NCBI RefSeq assembly: GCF_001612635.1 | Contig: NZ_BDAV01000014.1 | Span: 186,001-250,000, forward strand | Direction of reading: 5' to 3' | DNA: 64,000 bases | Source of the DNA: Nocardia africana NBRC 100379 | GTDB lineage: Bacteria; Actinomycetota; Actinomycetes; Mycobacteriales; Mycobacteriaceae | Part shown: positions 27,073 to 35,382 of the stretch, one piece after another | Numbering within the stretch: position 1 is the first letter of the stretch | Layout: the number at the start of each line of letters is the position of its first letter | Made by a program: the position numbers and the translations under genes | The notes under the pieces: model-generated | The model's input: the letters and a program-made list of their open reading frames with translations, nothing else | What the model was told of the DNA's origin: nothing | Databases searched by the model: none

Positions 27073-27649
27073 GTGCTCGCCCTTCGTATGACATGCATCC
27101 ACCACGGCACGCCGACCGGCGATTACACAGCACACAGCATGGACTTGGGATGGCCGCTTCCCCACGGGCATCTCAGCCGGTCAAATACCTGGTAGTGCAG
27201 TTTTTCAGCGGGGGTCGATCCGGGAAAAACACCTAAGCTCAACTAAAGAATGACGGTTGCTGTGACATAGCTGTTTTAGCGCAAGTCACATCCACACCAC
27301 AAGTACCAACCCGCAACCGTGATCCGTTCCGGCCCCACCGGACACATCCCAGGTCATATCGGTAATCGGTGTGCCACACACCGCGCCCACACCTGTCGCC
27401 CCACCCGGCGTCGATGTGTCACCCCCGTCTACCTGGGTATACGTGGCCCCGACCGGAGCCGACTCGGCCGATCCTGACGTGACGCCTCAGGCTCGAGGCA
27501 CCATCGAGCTCTTCCCTCGTGATTGCGGGCGCGGAAGGTCCCCAGCCGAGCCGATGGGGTGATGCGATCAGGGCCCACGCGACTCCGCCGGCACCGCACA
27601 CGCGCTTGCCCGCGGAGCTGTGAGGCGGGCGGAGGATCGGGTAGTGCCG
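27073..27649. other. Long intergenic region upstream of the NlpC/P60 gene
   Basis: No convincing gene on either strand. Bases 27170-27310 are markedly AT-richer than their surroundings and hold a dyad TGTGAC...GTCACA (27261-27266 and 27285-27290), with an inner GCT/AGC pairing. This is the likely promoter zone for the NlpC/P60 gene and would imply a leader of roughly 150-200 bases. The rest (27310-27649) is GC-rich and featureless to me. I looked for c-di-AMP riboswitch consensus blocks, which occur ahead of such genes in actinobacteria, and did not find them. Confidence 0.6.
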
Positions 27650-27685
27650 AACGAGCCCGGTCCGGCGAAGCGGACCGGGCTCGTT
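27650..27685 (-). terminator. Strong terminator after ileS
   Basis: Perfect 15-bp stem (AACGAGCCCGGTCCG / CGGACCGGGCTCGTT) with a 6-base loop, 14 bases after the ileS stop on the minus strand. Confidence 0.88.
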
Positions 27686-27698
27686 GCGGTATTCGCGC

Positions 27699-30600
27699 TC
27701 AGGCCTTGGCGATCGCGGCGCGCACGCCGCCGACCACATCGGCCGCCTCGGCGCCCGCGGGCGCGAAATTCAACTCGGTGGCGAGGATCTCCCCGGCGAT
27801 GAGGTCACGATGGGTCCGCGCCCACTCCGCGCGCTCCTGCGGCACCTCCAGCACCACGGTGATGCGGTCGGAGACGTCGAGTCCCAGCGACTTGCGAGTC
27901 TCCTGCAGGTCGCGGATCAGGTCGCGCGCCCAGCCCTCGGCCTCGAGTTCCTCGGTGACCTCCGAATTCAGCACCACCAGGCCGGCATTGCCCGGCAGAG
28001 CGGCGGTGGATTCGGGTTCGGCCGCCACCAGGCGCTGGGTGTACTCCTCGGGCAGCAGCGCGATGCCGTCGTCGTGGCCGGGCACCAGCGCCTTGACCAC
28101 ACCGTCGTCCTCGCGCCACTGGCCGGCCTTCACCGCCTTGATCACACCCTGGACGTCCTTGCCCAGCCGCGGACCGGCGGCGCGGGCGTTGACGACCAGT
28201 TCGAACCGGCCGTGCGCGGCCACATCGGTGGTCAGGTCCACCTTCTTGACGTTGACCTCGTCGGCCACCAGATCGGCGAACGGACGCAGCCGCTCGGCAT
28301 CCGGCGCGGCGATGGTGACCTCGGACAGCGGCAGCCGCACCCGCAGGTTCTGCGCCTTGCGCAGGCTCAGCACCGTCGAGCACACCGACCGCACCTCGTC
28401 CATCGCCGACACCAGCTCCGGATCGCGCGGCAATTCGGTCTCACCCGGCCAGTCGGTCAGATGTACCGACCGCTCCCCTGTCAGCCCGCGCCAGATCACC
28501 TCCGTGATCAGCGGCAGCAGCGGAGCGGCCAGCCGGCAGGTGACCTCCAGCACGGTGTGCAGGGTGTCGATGGCATCGCGGTCCTCCTCCCAGAACCGCG
28601 AACGCGACCGGCGCACATACCAATTGGTGAGCGCGTCGGCGAACGACCGCAGTTCGTCACAGGCGGTGGCGATGTCGTAGACCTCGAGCGCCTCCGTCAT
28701 CACGTCCCGGGCCGCGGCCAGTTTGGCCAGGATGTAGCGATCCAGCACATGCGCCGAATCCGTCCGCCACACACCGGGTTTCGAGGCGTAGAGCTGCAGG
28801 AACGTCCACGCGTTCCACAGCGGGCGCAGCGCGTGGCTCACCCCTTCGCGGATGCCGCGTTCGGTGACGATCAGGTTGCCGCCGCGCAGCACCGGTGACG
28901 CCATGAGGAACCACCGCATGGCATCGGAGCCGTCGCGGTCGAACACCTCGTTGACGTCGGGGTAGTTGCCCTTGGACTTGGACATCTTCAATCCGTCGTC
29001 GCCGAGCACGATGCCGTGCGCCACAACGGATTTGAACGCCGGGCGATCGAACAGCGCGGTCGAGAGCACGTGCAGGTTGTAGAACCATCCCCGCGTCTGC
29101 CCGTTGTACTCGACGATGAAGTCCCCGGGGCTGTGCGCTCGAGCAACGGACGTGCCCGAAGTGTTCGATGTGACGGCTCCGCCGTCGAACCACTCCTTGT
29201 TCTCGAAGGGGTAGTGCACCTGCGCGTACGGCATGGACCCCGACTCGAACCAGCAGTCGAGCACCTCGGGCGTGCGCCGCATCATCGACTTCCCGGTGGG
29301 GTCGTCGGGATTCGGGCGCACCAGTTCGTCGATGCCCGGCCGGTGCAGATCCGCCGGGCGCACGCCGAAGTCGCGCTCCAGTTCGTCCAGCGAGCCGTAC
29401 ACGTCGACGCGCGGGTAGGCCGGATCATCGGAGATCCACACCGGGATCGGCGCACCCCAGTACCGGTTGCGGCTGATGTTCCAGTCGCGCGCGTTCTCGA
29501 GCCACTTGCCGAACTGGCCGTCGCGGATGTGCTCGGGCACCCAGGTGATCTGCTGGTTCAGCTCGACCATGCGGTCGCGGAATTTCGTGACCGCCACGAA
29601 CCACGAGGGCACCGCCATGTAGATCAGCGGTTGACCGGATCGCCAGCTGTGCGGGTAGGAGTGCTCGATCGTCTCGTGCCGCAACAACTTTCCGGCGGCC
29701 TTGAGGTCCTTGATGATGACCGGATTGGCGTCGAACACCATCAGGCCCTCGTACGGCGGCACCATCGAGGTGAACTTGCCGCCGGCGTCGAGCGGCTGCA
29801 CCACCTCGATACCGTTGGCGGAGGCGACGTCCATGTCCTCCTCACCGAAGGCGGGCGCCAGATGCACCACGCCGGTTCCGGAGTCGGTGGTCACGTAGTC
29901 GGCGTTCAGCACGCGATGCGCGTTGGGGTGGCCGAGGAAGAAGTCGAACGGCGGCCGATAGCGCAGGCCCGCCAGCGCCGCGCCCGAATGCTCCGACAGC
30001 ACCTCGAGCCCGTCGTCGGCGGTGCCGAGTTCGCGGGCGTAGTGCGCGACCCGCTCGACGGCCAGCACGTACCGCTTGCCGTCCTTGCCGCGCACGTGGG
30101 CATAGGTGATGTCCGGGTGGACCGCGATCGCCAGGTTCGACGGCAGGGTCCACGGCGTGGTGGTCCAGATCAGCGCGTTGGCACCGTCGAGTTCGCGCAG
30201 CGGATGGTCGGGGGCGACCTCGAGCAGCATGTCGACGGTGACCGCCGGATCCTGGCGCATCCGGTAGGCGTCGTCGAGGCGCGCCTCCTGATTCGACAGC
30301 GGCGTCTGCTCGTACCAGCTGTAGGGCAGCACCCGGAAGCCTTGGTAGACAAGGCCTTTGTCGTACAGCGACTTGAACGCCCACATCACCGACTCCATGA
30401 AGTCGAGATCGAGGGTCTTGTAGTCGTTGTCGAAGTCGACCCAGCGCGCTTGGCGTGTCACATACTCGCGCCACTCATTGGTGTAACGAAGCACAGAGGA
30501 TTTACACGCGGCATTGAATTCCGCGAGGCCCATCGCATCGATCTGTGATTTGTCCGTGATACCGAGTTGCTTCTCCGCTTCGATTTCCGCGGGCAATCCG

Positions 30601-30926
30601 TGTGTGTCCCAACCGAAGCGCCGCTCCACGCGCTTACCGCGCATCGTCTGGAACCGCGGAACCAAATCCTTCACATATCCGGTGAGCAGATGTCCGTAAT
30701 GCGGCAAACCGTTGGCGAACGGTGGCCCGTCGTAGAAGACGAACTCGTCGCACTTCTCGGCACGGTTGTCGATGCTGGCACGGAAGGTGTCGTCGGCGGC
30801 CCAGTAGTCCAGCACCCGGCGCTCGAGCTCCGGGAACGACACGCTCGCGCCCTGCCGCGAGCCGGCATCCGCATCGGTGAAGTCGACGCGGGGATAGGCG
30901 TTGCGGGTGGATGTCTCGTCCGCCAT
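27699..30926 (-). CDS. ileS: Isoleucyl-tRNA synthetase, eukaryote-like (mupirocin-insensitive) type
   Basis: Charges tRNA-Ile. The 1075 residues form a class Ia synthetase: HIGH motif as HYGH (GLPHYGHLLTGYVKDL, about residue 75), an inserted CP1 editing domain (about 200-420), the KMSKS motif in LKMSKSKGNYPD, an anticodon-binding region and a long C-terminal domain. Length and the GLPHYGH form match the eukaryote-like IleS of M. tuberculosis. Two oddities stand out: a stretch of rare codons (about 30440-30720), and about 15 extra residues (AVTSNTSGTSVARAHS) between NKEWFDG and PGDFIVEY, where M. tuberculosis IleS, as I recall it, is shorter. The start is ATG with GAGGGAG 12 bases upstream, controlled by a T-box leader. 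Confidence 0.96.
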   Translation of the reverse strand: MADETSTRNAYPRVDFTDADAGSRQGASVSFPELERRVLDYWAADDTFRASIDNRAEKCDEFVFYDGPPFANGLPHYGHLLTGYVKDLVPRFQTMRGKRVERRFGWDTHGLPAEIEAEKQLGITDKSQIDAMGLAEFNAACKSSVLRYTNEWREYVTRQARWVDFDNDYKTLDLDFMESVMWAFKSLYDKGLVYQGFRVLPYSWYEQTPLSNQEARLDDAYRMRQDPAVTVDMLLEVAPDHPLRELDGANALIWTTTPWTLPSNLAIAVHPDITYAHVRGKDGKRYVLAVERVAHYARELGTADDGLEVLSEHSGAALAGLRYRPPFDFFLGHPNAHRVLNADYVTTDSGTGVVHLAPAFGEEDMDVASANGIEVVQPLDAGGKFTSMVPPYEGLMVFDANPVIIKDLKAAGKLLRHETIEHSYPHSWRSGQPLIYMAVPSWFVAVTKFRDRMVELNQQITWVPEHIRDGQFGKWLENARDWNISRNRYWGAPIPVWISDDPAYPRVDVYGSLDELERDFGVRPADLHRPGIDELVRPNPDDPTGKSMMRRTPEVLDCWFESGSMPYAQVHYPFENKEWFDGGAVTSNTSGTSVARAHSPGDFIVEYNGQTRGWFYNLHVLSTALFDRPAFKSVVAHGIVLGDDGLKMSKSKGNYPDVNEVFDRDGSDAMRWFLMASPVLRGGNLIVTERGIREGVSHALRPLWNAWTFLQLYASKPGVWRTDSAHVLDRYILAKLAAARDVMTEALEVYDIATACDELRSFADALTNWYVRRSRSRFWEEDRDAIDTLHTVLEVTCRLAAPLLPLITEVIWRGLTGERSVHLTDWPGETELPRDPELVSAMDEVRSVCSTVLSLRKAQNLRVRLPLSEVTIAAPDAERLRPFADLVADEVNVKKVDLTTDVAAHGRFELVVNARAAGPRLGKDVQGVIKAVKAGQWREDDGVVKALVPGHDDGIALLPEEYTQRLVAAEPESTAALPGNAGLVVLNSEVTEELEAEGWARDLIRDLQETRKSLGLDVSDRITVVLEVPQERAEWARTHRDLIAGEILATELNFAPAGAEAADVVGGVRAAIAKA

Positions 30927-31160
30927 GGCGGCTGTGGTCTCCCTCGTGCCAGTGCGCGCGGTCGGCGCAGTCGGTGCACGGGGACGACGTCGGCGCCTGT
31001 GCGCCGCTGCCGCGGTACCACCCCGCTTGTCCGGCCGGATGTTCCGGGCGGACCTCTCGTCGCGAGCTGTGACGGGCTCACCCGTTCGGTTCTACTGGGC
31101 GCCTGCGGCGCCGTTCTTCCGAAGGCTCCCCGGTGATGGCCGGATCACTGCCGATCTACA
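30927..31160 (-). ncRNA. T-box riboswitch leader of ileS (translational type)
   Basis: The leader between a likely -10 TACAAT (complement of 31167-31172) and ileS carries the T-box sequence GGGTGGTACCGCG (complement of 31011-31023), which pairs with the uncharged tRNA acceptor end. It also carries the actinobacterial T-box block GGAGCCTTCGGAAGAAC (complement of 31113-31129). Upstream is a compact stem I with two ATC isoleucine codons (complements of 31135-31137 and 31143-31145), one of which should be the specifier. No T-tract terminator follows; the ribosome site is the plausible switch, as known for Nocardia and Mycobacterium ileS. Uncharged tRNA-Ile should turn translation on. Confidence 0.92.
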
Positions 31161-31236
31161 GGTTTGATTGTAGCCAGTGCGGGCAACGTTATTTCCGTGC
31201 CCTGCTCCCTGCCCCGTTCAGCACGCCTGTGCCCGC

Positions 31237-31437
31237 TCAACGCTTGGCATGACGGCCGGGCCGTGTGTGCGGGTCGTCCTCGGGCTCACGCATGGCCAGC
31301 GCGCTGACCAGCAGCAGGATCGCACCGATCACGCAGACGACGATGCAACCCCACGCCCAGATCACCGATCCGGTGGTCAACGCCGTCACCAACAGGGCGA
31401 AGCCGATCGCGGCCAGGACGAGCGTCAGAACGAGCAT
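31237..31437 (-). CDS. Small membrane protein between ileS and wag31
   Basis: A 66-residue protein with two hydrophobic helices (LVLTLVLAAIGFALLVTAL and IWAWGCIVVCVIGAILLLV) and a charged tail (REPEDDPHTRPGRHAKR). The ATG at 31437 is preceded by AGGGGG five bases away; a GTG two codons earlier is an alternative. No family recognised. It follows wag31 on the same strand and may be the last gene of the division cluster. Confidence 0.7.
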   Translation of the reverse strand: MLVLTLVLAAIGFALLVTALTTGSVIWAWGCIVVCVIGAILLLVSALAMREPEDDPHTRPGRHAKR

Positions 31438-31567
31438 GGTCACCCCCTAGGCGGGCAGGGCGGGCCGCGGCGCCCCGAGGGGCCGGGCGGCTCGGAGGAA
31501 CTACGACCACACAGCGGCATGCGCCGGACCCCGTCGTATCGGCGGGGTGGCGGGCACCCGGGACGAG

Positions 31568-32401
31568 CTATTTGCCACCCTTGGCGAACGACGCCGGACC
31601 GTGGCTGTTGGATACCGCCTCGAAGGCCTCGCCACCGTCGACCGGCACGGCCGAACCGCGGTTCTCCAGCTCCTCGAGCTGCGATTCCAGGTAGGACTTC
31701 AGGCGCACCCGGTACTCGCGCTCGAACGTCTTCAGCTGCTCGATCCGGCTCTCCAGGACGCTGCGCTGCTGGGTGATGGTGGCCATGATCTCGGTGTGCT
31801 TGCGCTCGGCGTCGGCCTGCAGGGCGTCGGCCTTCTCCTTGGCCTGGCGGAGCTGGCTGTCGGAGCGGGTCTGCGCGTCCGAGAGCAGCGCATCGGCCTT
31901 CTGCCGTGCCTCGCCGACCATCGCGTCCGAACGGGTCTGCGCTTCGCTGACCATTCGCTCGGAATTCGCCCGGGCGTTGGAGAGCAGCTGCTCGGCCTCG
32001 GCCTTGGCGTCGGTGGTGAGCCGGTCGGCCATTTCCTGCGCCAGGCTCAGCACCTTCGCGGCCTGGAGATTCGCATCCGCGGCGGAGTTGTCCTTGGGTG
32101 CCACCGGCGCGGCGGCCGGCACCGGCACCGGCGGCGCCACGGGGACGGGCTTCGGCGGTTCGGGTTGCGGCGGAGCGGATTTCACCGCCTGCGGCGCGGG
32201 CCGCGACTTCTTGGCATCCGCCAATTCGGCATCCAGCTCGGCAACCCGCTGGCGCAGGTCCGCATTCTCCTCGATGAGGCGCGAGAGCTCCTGTTCGACC
32301 AAGTCGAGGAAGGCGTCGACTTCATCCTCGTTGTAGCCGCGCTTCCCGATCGGCGGTTTGCTGAACGCGACGTTGTGCACATCGGCTGGAGTCAGCGGCA
32401 T
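31568..32401 (-). CDS. wag31: DivIVA-family polar growth protein Wag31
   Basis: Coiled-coil scaffold that marks negatively curved membrane at poles and septum and directs polar cell-wall growth in Mycobacteriales. The 277 residues begin with the DivIVA lipid-binding N-terminal domain (LTPADVHNVAFSKPPIGKRGYNEDEVDAFLD, about residues 3-33) and a first coiled coil. A Pro/Ala/Val-rich linker follows (about 68-102), then a long coiled coil rich in Ala, Gln and Glu (about 110-245). The linker threonine/serine region is where mycobacterial Wag31 is phosphorylated by PknA. It lies downstream of yggT, 75 bases away, so it may be cotranscribed. Confidence 0.96.
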   Translation of the reverse strand: MPLTPADVHNVAFSKPPIGKRGYNEDEVDAFLDLVEQELSRLIEENADLRQRVAELDAELADAKKSRPAPQAVKSAPPQPEPPKPVPVAPPVPVPAAAPVAPKDNSAADANLQAAKVLSLAQEMADRLTTDAKAEAEQLLSNARANSERMVSEAQTRSDAMVGEARQKADALLSDAQTRSDSQLRQAKEKADALQADAERKHTEIMATITQQRSVLESRIEQLKTFEREYRVRLKSYLESQLEELENRGSAVPVDGGEAFEAVSNSHGPASFAKGGK

Positions 32402-32476
32402 GGAAGGATCCCTTCGCGCTTCGTACGGAGATCTAACGTAGATCTTCTAGCAAGCTCTTCTTCTCGGCCCATTCTG

Positions 32477-32779
32477 TCACACCGGAGCTATCGGCTGCCC
32501 GAGCCTGCTGACGATGGACATCAGAATGAACACGATGAAAAGCAGAACCATAATCGACAGATCCAGTCGAATTCCTCCCAAGTTCACGGGAGGTATCAGG
32601 CGCCTCAACAGTTTCACGGGCGGATCGGTGATCGTGAAGATCACCTCGAGAACGACGGCGACGAACCCCCGCGGATGCCAGTCGCGCGCGAAGCTGCGGA
32701 TGAACTCGACGATCACTCGGCTGATCAGCAACAGCCAGAAGAGGAACAAGAGCACATACAGCACCTGAAACAAGGCCAC
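32477..32779 (-). CDS. YggT-family membrane protein
   Basis: A 100-residue integral membrane protein of the YggT family with two pairs of hydrophobic segments around the conserved RDWHPRG and ITDPPVKLLRRLIPPV motifs. The M. tuberculosis homologue Rv2146c occupies the same place between sepF and wag31. The start is the GTG at 32779, fitting the family N-terminus; the apparent longer upstream frame is not membrane-like. YggT proteins have been linked to division and osmotic stress, but no reaction is known. Confidence 0.9.
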   Translation of the reverse strand: MALFQVLYVLLFLFWLLLISRVIVEFIRSFARDWHPRGFVAVVLEVIFTITDPPVKLLRRLIPPVNLGGIRLDLSIMVLLFIVFILMSIVSRLGQPIAPV

Positions 32780-32901
32780 CTGTCCACTTTGCCTCAGATT
32801 CGATGTCCTGCAAACTCCCCGCGCCGTGCATTCGGCGTCCTTTCCCCCCACGCGGCTCACCCGACCGGGGCCGCCGCCGCGGCGCGGCACCCGGTTCGGG
32901 G

Positions 32902-33705
32902 TTATTTCTGGTTGTAGAAGCCGTTTTCGGCGATGCGGCGGCGCTCCTCGGCCGATACATCGACATCCGACGGTGAGAGCAGGAACACCTTGGTGGCCAC
33001 CTTGTCGAACGAACCACGCAGCGCGAACGCCAATCCGGCGGCGAAATCCACCAGGCGGCGCGCGTCGGCATTGCTCATTTCGACCAGGTCCATGATCACG
33101 GGTGTACCGTCACGGAAACGCTCGCCGATGATCGCGGCCTCGGCATAGGTGCGCGGACGCAGTGTCGTGATCTTGGACAACGGACCTCCGTCCTCGAAGA
33201 CGGGGGCGCGGCGCGGAGCCGGCTCGAACCGGGCGCGCTCCTCCATCCGCCGCTCTTCCATCCGCCGCTCGGCCTCGGGATCGACCGCCAGCGCACCGTG
33301 CGTGGTGCCACGCACCATCGGAGTGCCGCCGCCGAGTCCTCGCGAGCGGCCCGAGGGCGCGGATTCGATCCGGGTCGGACGGCGCAGCGGCTCGTAGCGG
33401 TCGTCGGAGTAGGACTCGTCGGCGAACTCCGAGCGGCGCGGCACCGTGTAGCCGGGCTGATAGGGCGCCTTGTACGCCGGCTCCGGGTAGCCCGGATCGT
33501 CGGCGAAGCGGTCGTCACCGAAGCGCGAGCGCGCGGCGTCGTACGGATCGTCGTCGAAACGCGAGCGGCGCACGCCGCGGTCGTCCGCACCCAGCGGACC
33601 ACGGTCGTCGATACCCCGAGGGCCACGGTCGTCGACGTAGTCGTCTTCGTATTCCTCGAGCGGGACCATGCCGAAGTAGGCCTTGAACCTGTGCAGCGTA
33701 CTCAT
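32902..33705 (-). CDS. sepF: Cell-division protein SepF
   Basis: Membrane-associated FtsZ partner that anchors and aligns the Z ring; in actinobacteria, which lack FtsA, it is the main anchor. The 267 residues start with the amphipathic membrane-binding helix (STLHRFKAYFGMV). A charged, repetitive linker (about 16-165, many DDRG and RSRF blocks) follows, then the SepF globular domain (about 170-255, SKITTLRPRTYAEAAIIGERFRDGTPVIMDL to VFLLSPSDVDV). The linker makes it longer than Bacillus SepF. The FtsZ C-terminal peptide it should bind is present in this window. The ATG at 33705 is preceded by GAGGTGGGAG. Confidence 0.95.
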   Translation of the reverse strand: MSTLHRFKAYFGMVPLEEYEDDYVDDRGPRGIDDRGPLGADDRGVRRSRFDDDPYDAARSRFGDDRFADDPGYPEPAYKAPYQPGYTVPRRSEFADESYSDDRYEPLRRPTRIESAPSGRSRGLGGGTPMVRGTTHGALAVDPEAERRMEERRMEERARFEPAPRRAPVFEDGGPLSKITTLRPRTYAEAAIIGERFRDGTPVIMDLVEMSNADARRLVDFAAGLAFALRGSFDKVATKVFLLSPSDVDVSAEERRRIAENGFYNQK

Positions 33706-33892
33706 GCTCCCACCTCACTAACGCTGGGCTCCAGCACGAGCATGCTCGTGGCTGCGCTGATGTCTCGCTCGCTACGCTCGCTCATCCTGGTCGACCTTCC
33801 TCCGGCCCCGACTGACCTGGGGTGTTGAAGTCCTGCTCAGTCCTCGTCAGCCCCAAGCATATGTTTCGAATGTGACTGATGAGGTTTCTTTG
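33706..33892. promoter_or_regulatory. sepF upstream region with palindrome and short repeats
   Basis: Between the yggS-type gene and sepF lie a perfect 16-base palindrome CACGAGCATGCTCGTG (33735-33750) and a tandem GCTCGCTACGCTCGCTC-type repeat just after it. On the minus strand CATATG near 33862 could be part of a -10. The spacing suggests that sepF has its own promoter as well as read-through. Confidence 0.45.
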
Positions 33893-34660
33893 CTACTGCG
33901 AGGTTATCGGTCGTTCGCCCATGAGAGCAGTACCGACACGCACGCAGGTAGACCCGTGTCGAATGGCGACCTCGAGGTCGCCCGACATGCCCGCCGACAA
34001 TTCGGTCGCGCCCGGATGCGTGGCCAGCAGGGCGTGATGCAGACCGGCCAGTTCGGCGAACGCCGCGTCCGGGTCCGCATCCAGCGGCGGAATCGCCATC
34101 AGGCCCGCGAGCTGCAGATTCTCCGATTCAGCGACCTGATCGGCGAGCATCGGGAGATCATCGGGGACGACGCCGCCGCGGGCCGGATCGCGATCCAGGC
34201 TCACCTGCAGTAGCACACGCAGCGGATCCGCGCGCGCTCCGTCCGCGCGCGCGGCCGCCGTGGCGGTGTCAAGGGCCCTCACCACTCGCTCCGAATCCAC
34301 CGAGTGCACCGTATCGGCCCAGCGCACAACCGATTTCGCCTTGTTGCGCTGCAATCGGCCGATCATGTGCCAGCGCATCTGCGACAGATGTCCTAATGAG
34401 GCCACCTTGGCGGAGGCTTCCTGCTCCCGCGATTCGCCGAATTCCCGTCGGCCCAGCCGGTACAGGATCTCCACGTCGGAGGCCGGGAAGTATTTGGTCA
34501 CCGGCAGCAACCGGACGCCGGCCCGATCGCGACCGGCGGCGCGGCACGCGGCGTCGATGCGGTCTTCCAGGCGGCCGAGCGCGGCGGCGAGTTCGGCCTC
34601 GCGCGATTGCGTCCCCGCCCCGGATTCTGTTGTGCCGATGTCGGATCCGGCGTGGTTCAC
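33893..34660 (-). CDS. YggS-family pyridoxal-phosphate homeostasis protein
   Basis: A 255-residue PLP-binding TIM-barrel protein (alanine-racemase-like fold, single domain) thought to buffer intracellular PLP rather than catalyse. The PLP lysine is in LLPVTKYFPA, followed by FGESREQEASAK, MRWHMIGRLQRNKAKSVV and the C-terminal phosphate-binding SAGMSGDLEVAIRHGST and VRVGTALMG. Length is usual for the family apart from about 30 N-terminal residues. The GTG start (34660) overlaps the pgeF stop as GTGA. Its place between pgeF and sepF is conserved in actinobacterial division clusters. Confidence 0.93.
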   Translation of the reverse strand: MNHAGSDIGTTESGAGTQSREAELAAALGRLEDRIDAACRAAGRDRAGVRLLPVTKYFPASDVEILYRLGRREFGESREQEASAKVASLGHLSQMRWHMIGRLQRNKAKSVVRWADTVHSVDSERVVRALDTATAAARADGARADPLRVLLQVSLDRDPARGGVVPDDLPMLADQVAESENLQLAGLMAIPPLDADPDAAFAELAGLHHALLATHPGATELSAGMSGDLEVAIRHGSTCVRVGTALMGERPITSQ

Positions 34661-35382
34661 TGCTGGTCCTCCATCCAGATCACCCCGGCGATGCGGCCTG
34701 TGGGCGCGCCGCGGCGGTGGCTGAACAGGGTTTCGTCGGTGATGGTGGAGCGCGGATCGACCGCGACGGCGCCGACACCGGCCGCCTCCAGCTGACGACG
34801 GATACCGGCCCGCAGATCCAGCCCGGGCGTTCCGCGCCGCGTCGTGGTGGCGCTGCCGGGCAGATGAGCCTCCACATCGTCGCGCATGGCGGCGGGCACC
34901 TCGTAGTCCTCGCCCCCGGCGGCCGGGCCCAGGAAGGCGCCGATGCGATGCGGCTGGGCACCGACCGATACCATCGCCTCCAGGACCTTCGGCACGATGC
35001 CGATGCGGGCGCCGACGCGTCCGGCGTGCACGGCCGCGATCACGCCGGCCTCGTCGTCGGACATCAGCAGGGGGACGCAATCGGCGGTGAGGACGACCAG
35101 CGCGAGATTCGGCACGGTGGTGACGAGCGCGTCGGTCACCGGTACCGGTTCGGTGCGCGGGCCGTCGACGATCTCGACGTTGCGGCTGTGCACCTGTTCC
35201 ATCCAGACCAGACGGCCGGGCGGCAGGCCGATGCCCTCCGCGAGACGTATCCTGTTGCGCCGCACCGCTTCCGGATCGTCACCGACGTGGTCGCCCAGGT
35301 TGAACAAGTCGTAGGGCGCCACCGAGAACCCACCGGCCCGCGTGGTCGTCACCCGTCGCGTCCGAACCGAAGCCTGTGTCAT
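34657..35382 (-). CDS. pgeF: PgeF / YfiH-family purine nucleoside phosphorylase or peptidoglycan-editing protein
   Basis: A 241-residue protein of the multicopper polyphenol oxidase (YfiH, DUF152) family. E. coli PgeF has been linked to removing mis-incorporated residues from peptidoglycan precursors, and relatives act as purine nucleoside phosphorylases. The conserved zinc-site residues are visible: HSRNV, LTADCVPLL and AAVHAGRVG, with the NLGDHVGDD motif. I chose the ATG at 35382, which has a GGAG just upstream, over earlier codons that encode unrelated sequence. It is the first gene after the ftsZ terminator and is coupled to the yggS-type gene. Confidence 0.9.
   Translation of the reverse strand: MTQASVRTRRVTTTRAGGFSVAPYDLFNLGDHVGDDPEAVRRNRIRLAEGIGLPPGRLVWMEQVHSRNVEIVDGPRTEPVPVTDALVTTVPNLALVVLTADCVPLLMSDDEAGVIAAVHAGRVGARIGIVPKVLEAMVSVGAQPHRIGAFLGPAAGGEDYEVPAAMRDDVEAHLPGSATTTRRGTPGLDLRAGIRRQLEAAGVGAVAVDPRSTITDETLFSHRRGAPTGRIAGVIWMEDQQ

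Noticed and set aside
27073..27310. c-di-AMP (ydaO-type) riboswitch ahead of the NlpC/P60 gene
   Set aside because: Such switches precede cell-wall hydrolase genes in actinobacteria, but the conserved GGGGTGAA and CCGAACCCGTCAGC-type blocks are not present on the minus strand.
27371..27562. 63-codon plus-strand ORF starting with GTG
   Set aside because: Pro/Ala-rich translation, no ribosome site and no relation to a known protein.
31500..31567. tRNA or small RNA gene between wag31 and the small membrane gene
   Set aside because: No cloverleaf or T-arm sequence (GGTTCGA-type) with matching acceptor arms.
33720..33800. CRISPR-like short repeats
   Set aside because: The repeats are too short and adjacent without spacers; this is not an array.
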